Source of the DNA: Nymphaea colorata
Lineage: Eukaryota > Streptophyta > Magnoliopsida > Nymphaeales > Nymphaeaceae
DNA length: 64,000 nucleotides
Reading direction: 5' to 3'
Assembly (NCBI RefSeq): GCF_008831285.2
Contig: NC_045147.1
Span: forward strand, 21,158,981 to 21,222,980
Shown: positions 1 to 9,578 of the stretch, piece by piece
How the letters are laid out: each line of letters starts with the position of its first letter
How positions within the stretch are numbered: the stretch's first letter is position 1
Notes under the pieces: generated by a model
What the model saw: the letters and a program-made list of their open reading frames with translations, nothing else
Database searches by the model: none
What the model was told of the DNA's origin: nothing
Translations under genes and position numbers: made by a program

Positions 1-30
1 CTGAATATATAAGGATCCAACCCGAATCCC

Positions 31-503
31 GAGTTTGAATTCGATTAGGGAGATCAGACTAAGCCAAATTTGTTCCCAACTCGATTACGTCCCTATTGAC
101 GCAGAGAGACGAGAAAAAAAAAAACATGAAAAAGTTAATCATGGAGTTAAAAAATTTAGGTCAGATGAATCACGTAGCGTGAAAAGGACATAACTTTAAC
201 ATATGAATATATTAAAACATCTATTTTTTGAATTAAATTCTCTCATCGTGTTAGAAGACTAGACTAGGAGGTCAAGTTTTGCTAAAAGTCAAACACGTAA
301 AAACTTTGCCTGGACTTTGAAGCAAAGTGCCATATTATGGCAATTAAAAGTGTGTTAGTTGTTGGTTAGTACAATGACGTTTGCAATCATAGGCGTTGCA
401 TTTGCAAATGAGCCGAACTTGATCATAGAATTGATATATGACATCTTCAATTTTGAGACACTTAGGCTACATTTGGATTTCAGATCTCGTGCAGATTTCA
501 AAT
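31..503. repeat. Left copy of a ~470-bp dispersed duplication
   Basis: This stretch matches 49535-50005 in the same orientation with scattered substitutions and small indels. Both copies share the block around attagggagatcagact and end with ctcgtgcagatttcaaat. At 49.5 kb the copy lies beyond the promoter side of receptor pseudogene G12, so the left copy may be the flank of a further array unit outside the window. No gene is visible in it. Confidence 0.8.
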
Positions 504-2203
504 GTATCGGACCACAAAATACAGGATTGTTTCATCTTCAATAATTGTTGAATAGAAGAAACTCATTAGACTGAAATCCATCCCGTGTTTGTTTCGTTCA
601 CAGATTTAGCATCGTCAATGAGAATCGAACAAGAGATATGCTGCTTTATTGGTCCCCATCCGACCAACCATACTAAGCCTCTTATCTAGCAAATTAAAGG
701 GAATGATGCCATTTAGGGTGTTAAAATTTACAAGTAATGGAGCCACCCACCATTATTGAGTTGAGCTGTAATGCAATGCAAAGGGTCTATGTCAAGCCAG
801 CAAAGTGGAAGGCGAGGGGCTTGCAAGAGCTCCGGTTGGCAACTTTGGAATCTTTTGATGTGAAGTGCACGCACAGGTCATTTCTAGGAAGCTTCTTTGT
901 TGCATTGTTCATGAATTCAATTCTACAAATCAAGCATTTAATTTCATGTTAGAAAACGACAGCAACCTCTATGAAATTATTTACATGAGAAAATTTTTCT
1001 GGTATCGTAATCTTTTGTGGTATATAATTTATTTCACTTCAAAAAAAAAAAAAAACAAACTTACGTGTTCGATGGCTTTTCTAATATATAAAAAAAAAGT
1101 CTTCTTCAACCTAGTTAAGAGAATTGCATTTATTTTCTATTGATTCTATTCTAAAGCCCCCATAAATGTCTGCTATAACTTTTTGTTTTGACCCAACGGA
1201 TTGGGTGAGTTCAACAAGAACACAAGGAAAATCTAAAAAATGTTTGATGAGTATCGGTTTGACTTTTTCGCCGAATAAAGTTCTTATTGAGATCACAAAT
1301 TAAATTTAATATATTTTCAGCTATTGGCTCGTGAATAATGAAAACAAGTGAATCGCAAAAACATCTGTTCACTCAATACCATTTTTGAACTGGTTTTTCC
1401 AACTCATTTTTTTTTCTTTCACCTATCTTATTTTTCTCTCTCTTTTTTTTTATCACCACCATTGTTTTCAACTTTAAGATCAGTTGAATTTTAGAGAGAG
1501 AAAAGTACTTTAACACGCATTCAATAATAATAAGAAAAAGTAAAATTTGTCGTGAATCTTTTATTAATATATCTGCTGATATTAGTCGATCCACCAAATA
1601 CATGCCATTAGCTTGGCCCCCACTTGAATATTTTGCACACTATATATTTAAATAAATAGATTGGATTTGGACCGAATAGGCGAATATCGGACGGAATTGC
1701 TTGAAAATAAGGAAAAAGTTAAACATCCAACTAAGAAATCGGATTGAATTTGGATTCAACAAATGACATTCGAACATATTTTGGTTTCAAATTCAGTTTT
1801 AAATAAATACTCTATATCCAATATGCATATATTTTCGAATTTTTTCTTGACATGTTATAATACCGCTCAGATTCAGTAGTTAGTGCAGTTAAAGGAAGGA
1901 TTGAGATTTGGTTGTAAAAAAGAAAAAGTCACAAACACATATTGAATTTAAAAGTCGGATTCAGATATAGTATTAGACTCTTCTCCGTTCCTATTCGGAT
2001 CCAACCGAATTTTAGTAGGGGCAACGCGATCAATATTTCACGTCCAAGAATTTTTTTATATATAATTCTGAATAAGCAACAATCTGCCCAAGAGTTCATG
2101 TATGATACTGGAGGTAATGTTATTATTTTATTATTTTATTATTGTTTGCTATAACGATCTAATCTGAAATGGTTTTTGCATTTATAGAGCTCATTTCGAT
2201 TTG
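504..2203. other. Intergenic, no gene recognised
   Basis: AT-rich DNA with short open frames that have no recognisable domains. Around 1660-2020 there are several gga/cgaa-type words (ggatttggaccgaa, attcggatccaaccgaa). They resemble the degenerate TCCGAA sequence of the hAT-like element at 41.8 kb, but no ends or target duplication could be found. Confidence 0.5.
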
Positions 2204-2590
2204 ATATATTTACAAAATCAAGCATCTTTTTCTTACAAGTTGATTCTCTTTATTGAAGCAACACCAAAATCAATAAGCAATAAAAAGGTTCGCACTTATA
2301 TTTTCTCGAATCCATGAGAAGCCATCACTTATATCTAATTACCCATCAGGCGTTTGATTGCCCTTTCTTTTAAGATTTGACAACTGTACAGTAGTTTTAA
2401 GATCAGACCTTCCCACTTGTGATCTTAAATCCGACTTTTTGTCAATGCAAAAACATAAAATACAAATTTCGGATCCTAAGATCCTTAGTTTGACGAATCA
2501 TGAATACTACGAGTGGAATTTTTACTGCATCAGCAAAAACATGCCACATAAGATCTATCTCAGATCTATGGATTTCAAATATGAAGTAAA
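2204..2590. repeat. 3'-flank of duplicated two-gene unit, copy 1
   Basis: Matches 12942-13445, for example caataagcaataaaaaggtt and cccatcaggcgtttga. It marks the left end of the roughly 10.7-kb unit that carries G1 and G2. The second copy contains about 150 extra bases near 13050-13200. Confidence 0.75.
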
Positions 2591-3785
2591 CAAATGTCCC
2601 TTACAAAAGAACTCAGATTTGATATGCACTTCTCTCCCATAGTCCTAATAAGAGTATGATTGGAATCTGATAAAGAATCACCCAAGTCAGATATAAATGT
2701 CAGACAATATGCCAGTGGTTGGACCCAATTCTTATCATTTACATCCCAAAATACAAAATGGCTTCCTGCTCTGTTTCCTCGAACATTACATATACAGAAG
2801 TAAAATATTGGGTTACCAATGTACCAATCTTTAAAAACATGAATTCAACATGTAACACCTGTTCCGTTCATGCTCGGAAGTCTTCGAGTATCGAATTCTG
2901 CAGGTTCTTTCTGTGTTCTGTAGTATCTAATCGCATCTTGACTGTGCCAAAGAACCGCATATTGGAACATCTGAAAAACTGAAAGGTGTTTACCAATGAT
3001 GTGTGCCGAAATACAGACACGATCAACTTAGCCGATGAATGCAAAAACGAGCCAGATCAACTCTTGAATGGTGAAACAATTTTAACAGAATATTCCGCTC
3101 AAATAAATCACGTGATCTGTTAAAAATAAAAATGAAATGATTTATATAACCTCAAGAAATATGACGATGCTGCTACCTGCTGCAAACACCCTCCTGAAAG
3201 CTGCGGATTCGTTTGAGCTTTAATGATCAATTCACTAATAAACTCTTTTATCAGCTGGAATAAAGAACCCTGTTTCTTAGGAATTGGGGACTGGAATTCA
3301 CTAAGAATAGGGCATGATTCTCATTCTCCGAGACCGATATCTCAATTCCCATGCGTTGGATATCAACTCTTACATTGCATTCGTTTCTCTTCTAAAAAAT
3401 TGTTATCAATATCAATTTATTATAAGTATCATGGATGATCTAATATATCGTTTCCTGTTTCCTGTTCTTCCTTACCCATTTCCTGTTTGTTAATTCCGAT
3501 TCTAGTACTGCTTCCCGTTTCTAATTTTAGTCCGCAGCAAATATGAGGAGAACCACCATAGTCCTTCCGTCATTTTCCTTCTGCAACTGTGCTCTTCAAG
3601 TGGTGTTCTTGAACAAAGAAGTCCGTTACAATGTAAAAAATAAATTTTCATTTTATAAAATTCATTCAGATTCTCTGCTCTGTGCATCAGTGAGCAGTAG
3701 TGCTTCTTATGTGTCCTGCACGTCCGCATTAGAGTCGGACCACACCGGGTGTTTATCAGAACAACTGAATAGCACCTGCCGGTAG
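2591..3785. other. Intergenic segment present only in the G1 unit
   Basis: The two copies of the G1/G3 3' flank align before and after this stretch, but the roughly 1.2 kb is missing from the G3 copy, where 13445-13490 joins directly. It is either an insertion here or a deletion there. No terminal repeats, target-site duplication or coding domains were recognised. Confidence 0.5.
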
Positions 3786-4444
3786 AGACAAGAAGACCCC
3801 CCTGAAAAACACAACTCATTGGCAGCAGAAACATTTCGGTAACGTGGTCGGTAACTTATTCTGCTGCTTCTTAGCAGAACTCAGAGAAGCAAAAAAAACT
3901 CGTCTTAAAGGATGGTAAACAAGAAGGGAAGCAGAGTCTGAAAAAGCAGAAAAGCTGACCATATTATCCTAATACAAGCGTGACAAAGAAAGGGGTTCCA
4001 TGAAAACGAAGGCAATTTCAGAACACAATTGAGGATTATCATGGAACAAACAATAAAGGGAAGAGATACAAATACTGAGCTATATTGCTCGGATGAATTT
4101 ATTGCTAGGAGGCCGCATTATTGGTTATAAGCTACATTTAGGAGGTGGCATATGGAGGATAAAGACAGCAGAAGGGCGTCGGTTTTAGTTCCTTCTGCAG
4201 CTGAATTCACGGTAGTATACATTAATGCAACAGGAAAAAGGTCTACTGGAAAGGCTGGTGAAGCAAAATAAACCATAAACAGGGCCATCAAGGCCTGTTG
4301 CAGCTCCTCTGCAACTCGTTGGCTGCACAAACTGGAAACTTGAAGCTTCAAAATTTCCTTCCCCGTAGCAAATGGAAACGAGTATCGTCTAATTTCCAAT
4401 ATAACTAGTAGAAGAAAAACATATATAATACCAAGAATCCAAGA
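3786..4444 (-). repeat. 3' flank/UTR of G1, duplicated at G3
   Basis: Close match to 13490-14096, downstream of G3, for example cacaactcattggcagcaga. It probably contains the 3' UTR of G1. An AATAAA on the minus strand (tttatt at 4098-4103) lies about 345 nt after the stop codon and is a candidate polyadenylation signal. The corresponding site in the G3 copy is not preserved. Confidence 0.6.
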
Positions 4445-7147
4445 TTACCGCCCTTTTGGATTCATGATCTGGGAGAAAACTGCACTTGGCTGCATCTGCT
4501 CTGAACCCATGCTGGTGGAGCTCCCACCTTCGAAGCTTGTGCTGCTGTTAAGAGTGTCAGGAGTCGGCCAATTAATGGCGTCATCAGATCGCTTCCCCTT
4601 GGCAGAAAGCGGTGCCTCCTGATCATCCAAGTCGCCAACAAAACCAACGACCACACCCTTCTCGTCTGCCTCCTCTGCGCTGCTCTGCAAGCTGAGAGAA
4701 AACTCTAAGTTCCAGAGCACATTGGTCATGGCGGGACGATCTGCTCCTTCGTCAGCCAAGCACTTCTCTGCAGTCTCAGCAAACTTGCGCAGGCTCTCCG
4801 CTGCGATCTTCCCACTTAGAAAGGGATCAACGATCTGTTCTATCACGCCTTTTCTCATGCAGTGGAGCGCCCATTCCGCCAGGCAGACCTCCATGGTGGG
4901 GCGCGACCTGTCGAGCGCAGGGCGAGCTGAGAGAACCTCAAACAGAACCACCCCGAAAGAATAGACGTCAGATTTCTCGGTGAGCCGCTGCAGGCGGTGG
5001 TACTCAGGGTCGAGATACCCGAAGGTGCCCTTCACACCTGTGCTCACATGGGAAGGTTCAATCTCCGAGCCCATCTTCGAGAGGCCAAAATCAGAGATCT
5101 TTGCCACCCAATTGCCGTCGAGGAGAATGTTGGCGGACTTCACGTCTCTGTGTATAAGGGTGTGCTTGGCTCCGGTGTGGAGATGGTGCAGCCCCTTGGC
5201 CGCACCGATGCAGATCTCGAGCCTTTGTCTCCAAGACAACGGTGAGGCTTTTCTGCCGTAGAGGTGCTCACGCAGATTGCCACGGGCCATGTACTCGTAA
5301 ACCAAAATCATCTCGGAGCTGTCCTCGCAGTAGCCGATCAGGGGGACCAGGTGGCGGTGGCGGAGCTTCGAGAGCATCTCGATTTCGTTTTGGAATTCGT
5401 GAACGCCTTGCTGCGAGAGCTCGCTCCCTCTTTTTACGGCGACTTCATTGCCACCATCAATAACGCCCTTGTAGACCTTACCGAAACCGCCGGCCCCAAG
5501 AAGGAGAGACTCGCTGAAGTTGTCGGTGGCCTCAACGATCTCTGAGAACCTGAAGTGCCGGCAATAACCATGAGAGGCGTTGCTTAGAGCGCCCAGGCTC
5601 TTCTCTGCTGAAAATGCAGTCGATTTCCTGTTTTCCCCTTGTGCATAAGGCGATAGCGGGACCCCTGTCGACCCACTACCATCACTCCCTTTCTCCTTCT
5701 TCTTCCGCAGGCACCCGCACAACAGGCAGCAGATGCAAGCGCCGACAACAAGCGCGGCAGCTATGCCCCCCACGGCGCCTGCAATCTCGTGGCTGTGACC
5801 ACCACCATGACGACCAATGGGAGAACTATTCTCCGGTGCAGGCGCTGGCGGCAGGAGGTCAGGATTTGGTCCGGCAAGGTTACCAGATGAGTCATTGACC
5901 TTGAACACTTCAAGCCCATTAAGGATTGCATCTCCGTAATACGGTCGAACATCAACATCTGGATGGAGCTCAATCCTCAAATCGCTTTGCTTGCCACTCG
6001 TCGGAGGCACTATTACCGTGTAATCTCTATACACTGCTACGCCAGTGTATGGAGGAGATTGGACGTTTTCCTTCGCACTGTAAATCACATCGAATCCAGG
6101 ATCCGCAGTCATGTTGTTCACGTACACATTGAATACCCTTTGGTTCACTTGGAACACCTCAGACTGAATCTCACAAAAATGAAGTCTAATCAAGTAGCGG
6201 AATCCATTATCGACAGTAATAGACCAAGTGAGGTTGTAGTTCAGGTTGATAGAGGCATTATGACCCATAGACCGAGCAGTGCCATACACGTCTGGTGGAG
6301 CAATATACTCCGGGACAGCCTTTGAGTACTGGATACTTACGTTGGGATCACGGGAGTAGGAAACTCCAAAACCAGCTCCAAAGATGTATTTAGAGTCATC
6401 GTACCAGGTTCGAGAGAGGCCGGAATCAAAGGTGGGGGAGATGTAAGCCCCTCCTACGTTTAACCGAACGATAGCTTGCAGAGCATGAGAATGACGTATG
6501 GGGAATATTTGGCTGGTTGGAACAATAGAGGCATCAGAAGGGAACAATTCCGGTGAAGACACAATCTCTATTCCATTGATAAAGGCGAACGAATCGGGGG
6601 TGTTTGGTGAGGGAGTAAATGTGAGGATGAGGAAGCCAGAGGAGGAGACGGTGATGAAGAACTCACGTATGATGTAGGCTTGTGTGAGGGCTAAAGCGGT
6701 GATGAATGGGCTGAAGTTGCTGAGCAGAGTGTAAGGCGCAGTTGTGACAGAAAAGAAAGCATTCTTAGGGTCTCGGTCATTGTAGACAACAGGGAAGAAG
6801 TGGAGCCGAACGAAATAACGACCTTCAGGAAGTGCAGTGAAGTTGTAAGAGGAAGCAGAAGTGAAGATGCGAACAGTTTGGTAGGGAACAACAGATTGGA
6901 GGAGAGAAAGGTCGGTGCTGGAAGCTCGGGCAGAGAAAGAAGATTGTAAATTTGATGGACCAAAGTGGGTGGTGGAGTCGCTGGTCCATCGACGCTTATC
7001 GGCATCAACATTGTCAGAGGAGTCCCCACAGTTGAGAAGGATACTCACGGGTTTGAAGAAAGGTGTGGAGCTGACAAGAGAAAAAAAAAGCAACAAATGG
7101 AAGACAGGTAGCAGAAGGAGAGACTGCCAGCAAGTTGATTCCTTCAT
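4445..7147 (-). CDS. G1: FERONIA-like CrRLK1L receptor kinase (class I tail)
   Basis: A 900-residue uninterrupted frame, close to the length known for FERONIA (about 895). The start chosen is the Met of MKESTCW at 7145-7147. An in-frame Met 11 codons earlier lies within the probable 5'-UTR intron. Visible order: signal peptide (about 1-27), two malectin-like domains (about 35-200 and 225-415), transmembrane helix (about 455-479), basic stop-transfer (RKKKEK), kinase (about 545-818). The kinase has the glycine loop GAGGFG at 551-556, VAVK Lys572, HRD 666-668, DFG 686-688 and GTFGYLDPEY. The tail ends in SQIMNPKGR, which I recall as the FERONIA C-terminus. The family senses RALF peptides and cell-wall state at the plasma membrane. 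All key kinase residues are present and the coding region has no intron, as is typical of this family. Confidence 0.93.
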   Translation of the reverse strand: MKESTCWQSLLLLPVFHLLLFFSLVSSTPFFKPVSILLNCGDSSDNVDADKRRWTSDSTTHFGPSNLQSSFSARASSTDLSLLQSVVPYQTVRIFTSASSYNFTALPEGRYFVRLHFFPVVYNDRDPKNAFFSVTTAPYTLLSNFSPFITALALTQAYIIREFFITVSSSGFLILTFTPSPNTPDSFAFINGIEIVSSPELFPSDASIVPTSQIFPIRHSHALQAIVRLNVGGAYISPTFDSGLSRTWYDDSKYIFGAGFGVSYSRDPNVSIQYSKAVPEYIAPPDVYGTARSMGHNASINLNYNLTWSITVDNGFRYLIRLHFCEIQSEVFQVNQRVFNVYVNNMTADPGFDVIYSAKENVQSPPYTGVAVYRDYTVIVPPTSGKQSDLRIELHPDVDVRPYYGDAILNGLEVFKVNDSSGNLAGPNPDLLPPAPAPENSSPIGRHGGGHSHEIAGAVGGIAAALVVGACICCLLCGCLRKKKEKGSDGSGSTGVPLSPYAQGENRKSTAFSAEKSLGALSNASHGYCRHFRFSEIVEATDNFSESLLLGAGGFGKVYKGVIDGGNEVAVKRGSELSQQGVHEFQNEIEMLSKLRHRHLVPLIGYCEDSSEMILVYEYMARGNLREHLYGRKASPLSWRQRLEICIGAAKGLHHLHTGAKHTLIHRDVKSANILLDGNWVAKISDFGLSKMGSEIEPSHVSTGVKGTFGYLDPEYHRLQRLTEKSDVYSFGVVLFEVLSARPALDRSRPTMEVCLAEWALHCMRKGVIEQIVDPFLSGKIAAESLRKFAETAEKCLADEGADRPAMTNVLWNLEFSLSLQSSAEEADEKGVVVGFVGDLDDQEAPLSAKGKRSDDAINWPTPDTLNSSTSFEGGSSTSMGSEQMQPSAVFSQIMNPKGR

Positions 7148-7160
7148 CTCTCTGAGACAC

Positions 7161-7722
7161 CTGAAGCCCAACAAAAGCACAGAATCTACTTTACCATGCC
7201 ATGCACAAGTAAATGAAAAGTATCTCAGTATCCAAGAGAAATATGAACAAAATTTGCAACTTTTCTAGAATCCCAAGCATTTTTAGAGACTTGAAAATTT
7301 GACCGGGTAGGAAGTAGGGAGAAGAAAAGGAGCTGTGTTTTCACCAAAGCAATTTGATTAGCGATTGAAGAGGTGATAGCACAATGAAATTTACTGAAAC
7401 CACAAATGCAACGATTGAGATTCTCGAAAAAAAATCAGAAAATAGAAAAGAAATAAAATTTGTATAATCCAACTTTTGATATTCCGCAGGGGAAAACGCA
7501 GATAGACCTACTGCACGCGAAAGCTCGCTTATGGGAAACTCGTCTAACGACTTCGATTTCACAGATTGATGCCAAAAATTCGCAGAATAACCCTCTAGTT
7601 TCCTAAGAGAAACAAAGACAGGAAATAAGAGAAAACATGATGCTGGAGCGGAAGGACATCGGATTCCAACACTCCACCAACATAGAGAGAGAGATAGAGA
7701 GAGAGAGAGAAAGAGCAGTTAC
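7161..7722 (-). other. Probable 5'-UTR intron of G1
   Basis: On the minus strand a strong acceptor (TTTTGTTGGGCTTCAG) ends at 7161, 13 nt before the chosen ATG. It is conserved in every copy that begins MKxST. A donor-like CCG/GTAACTG lies at 7722, followed in the intron by the CT-rich tract (GA on plus at 7684-7712). An alternative donor, GGTATTGCCC, lies near 7819. This is inferred from conservation; no transcript evidence was available. Confidence 0.5.
7684..7712. repeat. GA/CT microsatellite in the G1 leader intron
   Basis: A run of GA dinucleotides with one interruption. Every copy with this leader has a GA tract at the same place but of different length: about 7684-7712, 12577-12607, 17368-17421, 23905-23925, 34343-34367, 43613-43632 and 48783-48803. 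The G3 tract is longest, about 54 bp. Confidence 0.85.
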
Positions 7723-8115
7723 CGGTACAGACAACAAATTGCTCCCAAACGAGTTAGGTTCCAGCTGGAAGCTTCAGGAAGAACGGGATTGGAGATGGAG
7801 CTCTGGTGATGGGCAATACCTTTTTGGTAAATATAGCATCGGATGGAGGAGGAAGACTGAGGAGAGGATCGACATTCCGGTCGTCGTCGGGAAGCGACGA
7901 CCATGCATCCATCTCCTCCACTCGACGTACGCAAAGTGTTTTCTCTCTCTTCCAAAATTCCAAAATGAAGACGGAAAAGGCTGCATCAGAAAGCAATGAT
8001 AATGGCGATCCGATGCGACGTGCAGTGGAGACAACCATCGATCGGGTATTTACCTCCTTCCTTTCTCAGGCATCAATTTCCGATCCCCCCAAGCAGAGTA
8101 TTTCAGTCGACCTCG
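7723..8115 (-). promoter_or_regulatory. Conserved leader module upstream of G1
   Basis: This block recurs about 0.6-1.0 kb before the ATG of G1, G2 (truncated), G3, G5, G7, G8, G11 and G12. It is probably the first, untranslated exon plus the proximal promoter. Here the minus strand is open from 8038 to 7754 and would encode a 94-residue peptide starting MVVSTARRIGSP. The same frame is open in G8 but stopped or shifted in G3 and G11, so it is unlikely to encode a needed protein. Just beyond, at 8140-8148, ccgacgtgg combines a CCGAC (DRE-type) core with an ACGTGG (ABRE/G-box-type) core. Confidence 0.6.
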
Positions 8116-9578
8116 TTATGAATTGATTCCTTTTACCGGCCGACGTGGGGCTTCATGTTTCATACGCTTATTATTTGACAAAATATCTTATAAGTTCTTT
8201 TTACCTTAATTATTTGTACACGTTGTTTATATATTTTTCAGACGAATATAGATACGGTACTTTTAACTCTCTATTCAGGCTGATGGTACTTTTAATCTGT
8301 AGATATGTATATAAATATATATATATGTTTATATTTCATGTGTGATAATATACTTTTAAGATCATAACAATTCCAACTGTCGTTACTATTATTTTCTCTA
8401 ATTAAATGTTTACACTTCAACACCGAACATTAAATAAAAAGAGAGGTCAACATCCTCTATATTGTGTCAATTAGTATATATACTGCCTAACGACCAAACT
8501 CCTCTAATTATTTGATAAGTTTTAGTTAGAAAAAAAAAGGCATAAATGAAGAAGCTCGTATACCACACAATTTTTTAGGAAGAGTGACTGTCAGTGTGTG
8601 ATGCCCAATCTTAATGGCAATGACAAGTATGAGGGCAGCGGATTGTGAAGAGTAAGATAGGGACAAATAATAAACTTTAAAGAAACAAAATATGTTTCAG
8701 TGTTTATACCTAACAGGCAATAAAGGAGGTGGTTGATTGGAGACAGGGGCTTATGCTGAGAAGCTATGAAACATAGTATGTTTCAGTAGTATACCTAATT
8801 CTTGAGAGATTGTTTAAAAGAAGTTAACAAACTAAGCAACTTGTTTGATCAATCAATGATATGTGCCGTGCATGACCACGAGTATATCAGATCGTGGTTA
8901 TTTTGTCGCTATAGGCTCAGCCCATGGTTGACTGAGGCCGGCGTGACTAAGCTTATCTCGAGGTAGGTTTTACTATAAGCCCGATTCGATCTTCAGCTAA
9001 TTCATTTGATACTTAGTCGTTAGTAAATTAAGATGAGTAAGATTTTGAGAAGGATATTTTACAATTCATGCCCACTTCTAGCGACCTGGCTAGGACGTTT
9101 AAATTACTATTGGACGTGAAGTCCCATCATCGAGAAATTAAAGTCCGGATCGTCGGATCGAGGAGATGTGCGGCTGAATGATGTTACGTAGGCAAGCTGC
9201 AGTGCTATCTGATTCCTGCCCAAATCTGTGGTTGTGATTTGATGACAACGTAGTTGACAGACATGTCATGTGGAAAATTTGTGCACATTTGTTCATATTA
9301 ATCAACCAAGATTTTTTTTTCTTATGTTTCAACTTTTCTACGTTCTGTTTCATTTATTCTTTAAAAGCTTTCTATGCGTGACAAAAACTGTGATAGTACT
9401 TAAAAAAGAAAAACAAAAACAGAAGTTCATTAACATTTTCTGTTGTTAATTAAGTCGACTCACGACCAAGCTCCACTGATGACGACCTCGCTGTTTCACC
9501 TTCCGGAGTGCTGAGCTAATTAATTTTTCCGTCTTCACAACACGAGTATATGCGAGTACAGTATACCAGATCGCTCGA
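8116..9578. other. Promoter side of G1 and 3' flank of G2
   Basis: From 8116 to about 8800 the sequence is repeated upstream of G3, G8 and G11 (for example gaacattaaataaaaagagaggtcaac), so it is part of the amplified unit and probably the distal promoter of G1. From about 8900 the sequence belongs to the G2/G5 near-identical block and contains the probable G2 3' UTR. A minus-strand AATAAA (tttatt, 9353-9358) lies about 220 nt after the G2 stop. Confidence 0.6.

Noticed and set aside
3502-3834. A 110-codon minus-strand frame near 3.5-3.8 kb
   Set aside because: No domain, no conserved counterpart in the duplicated flank of G3, and mixed composition.
4722-5545. Several plus-strand open frames of 70-95 codons across the receptor kinase regions, repeated at each copy
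   Set aside because: They lie opposite the kinase coding strand and recur only because the gene recurs. Codon choice follows the minus-strand frame.
7754-8038. A 94-codon minus-strand frame in the leader as a separate small gene
   Set aside because: The same frame is stopped in G3 and shifted in G11 and other copies, so it is not kept as a protein. Retained only as leader sequence.
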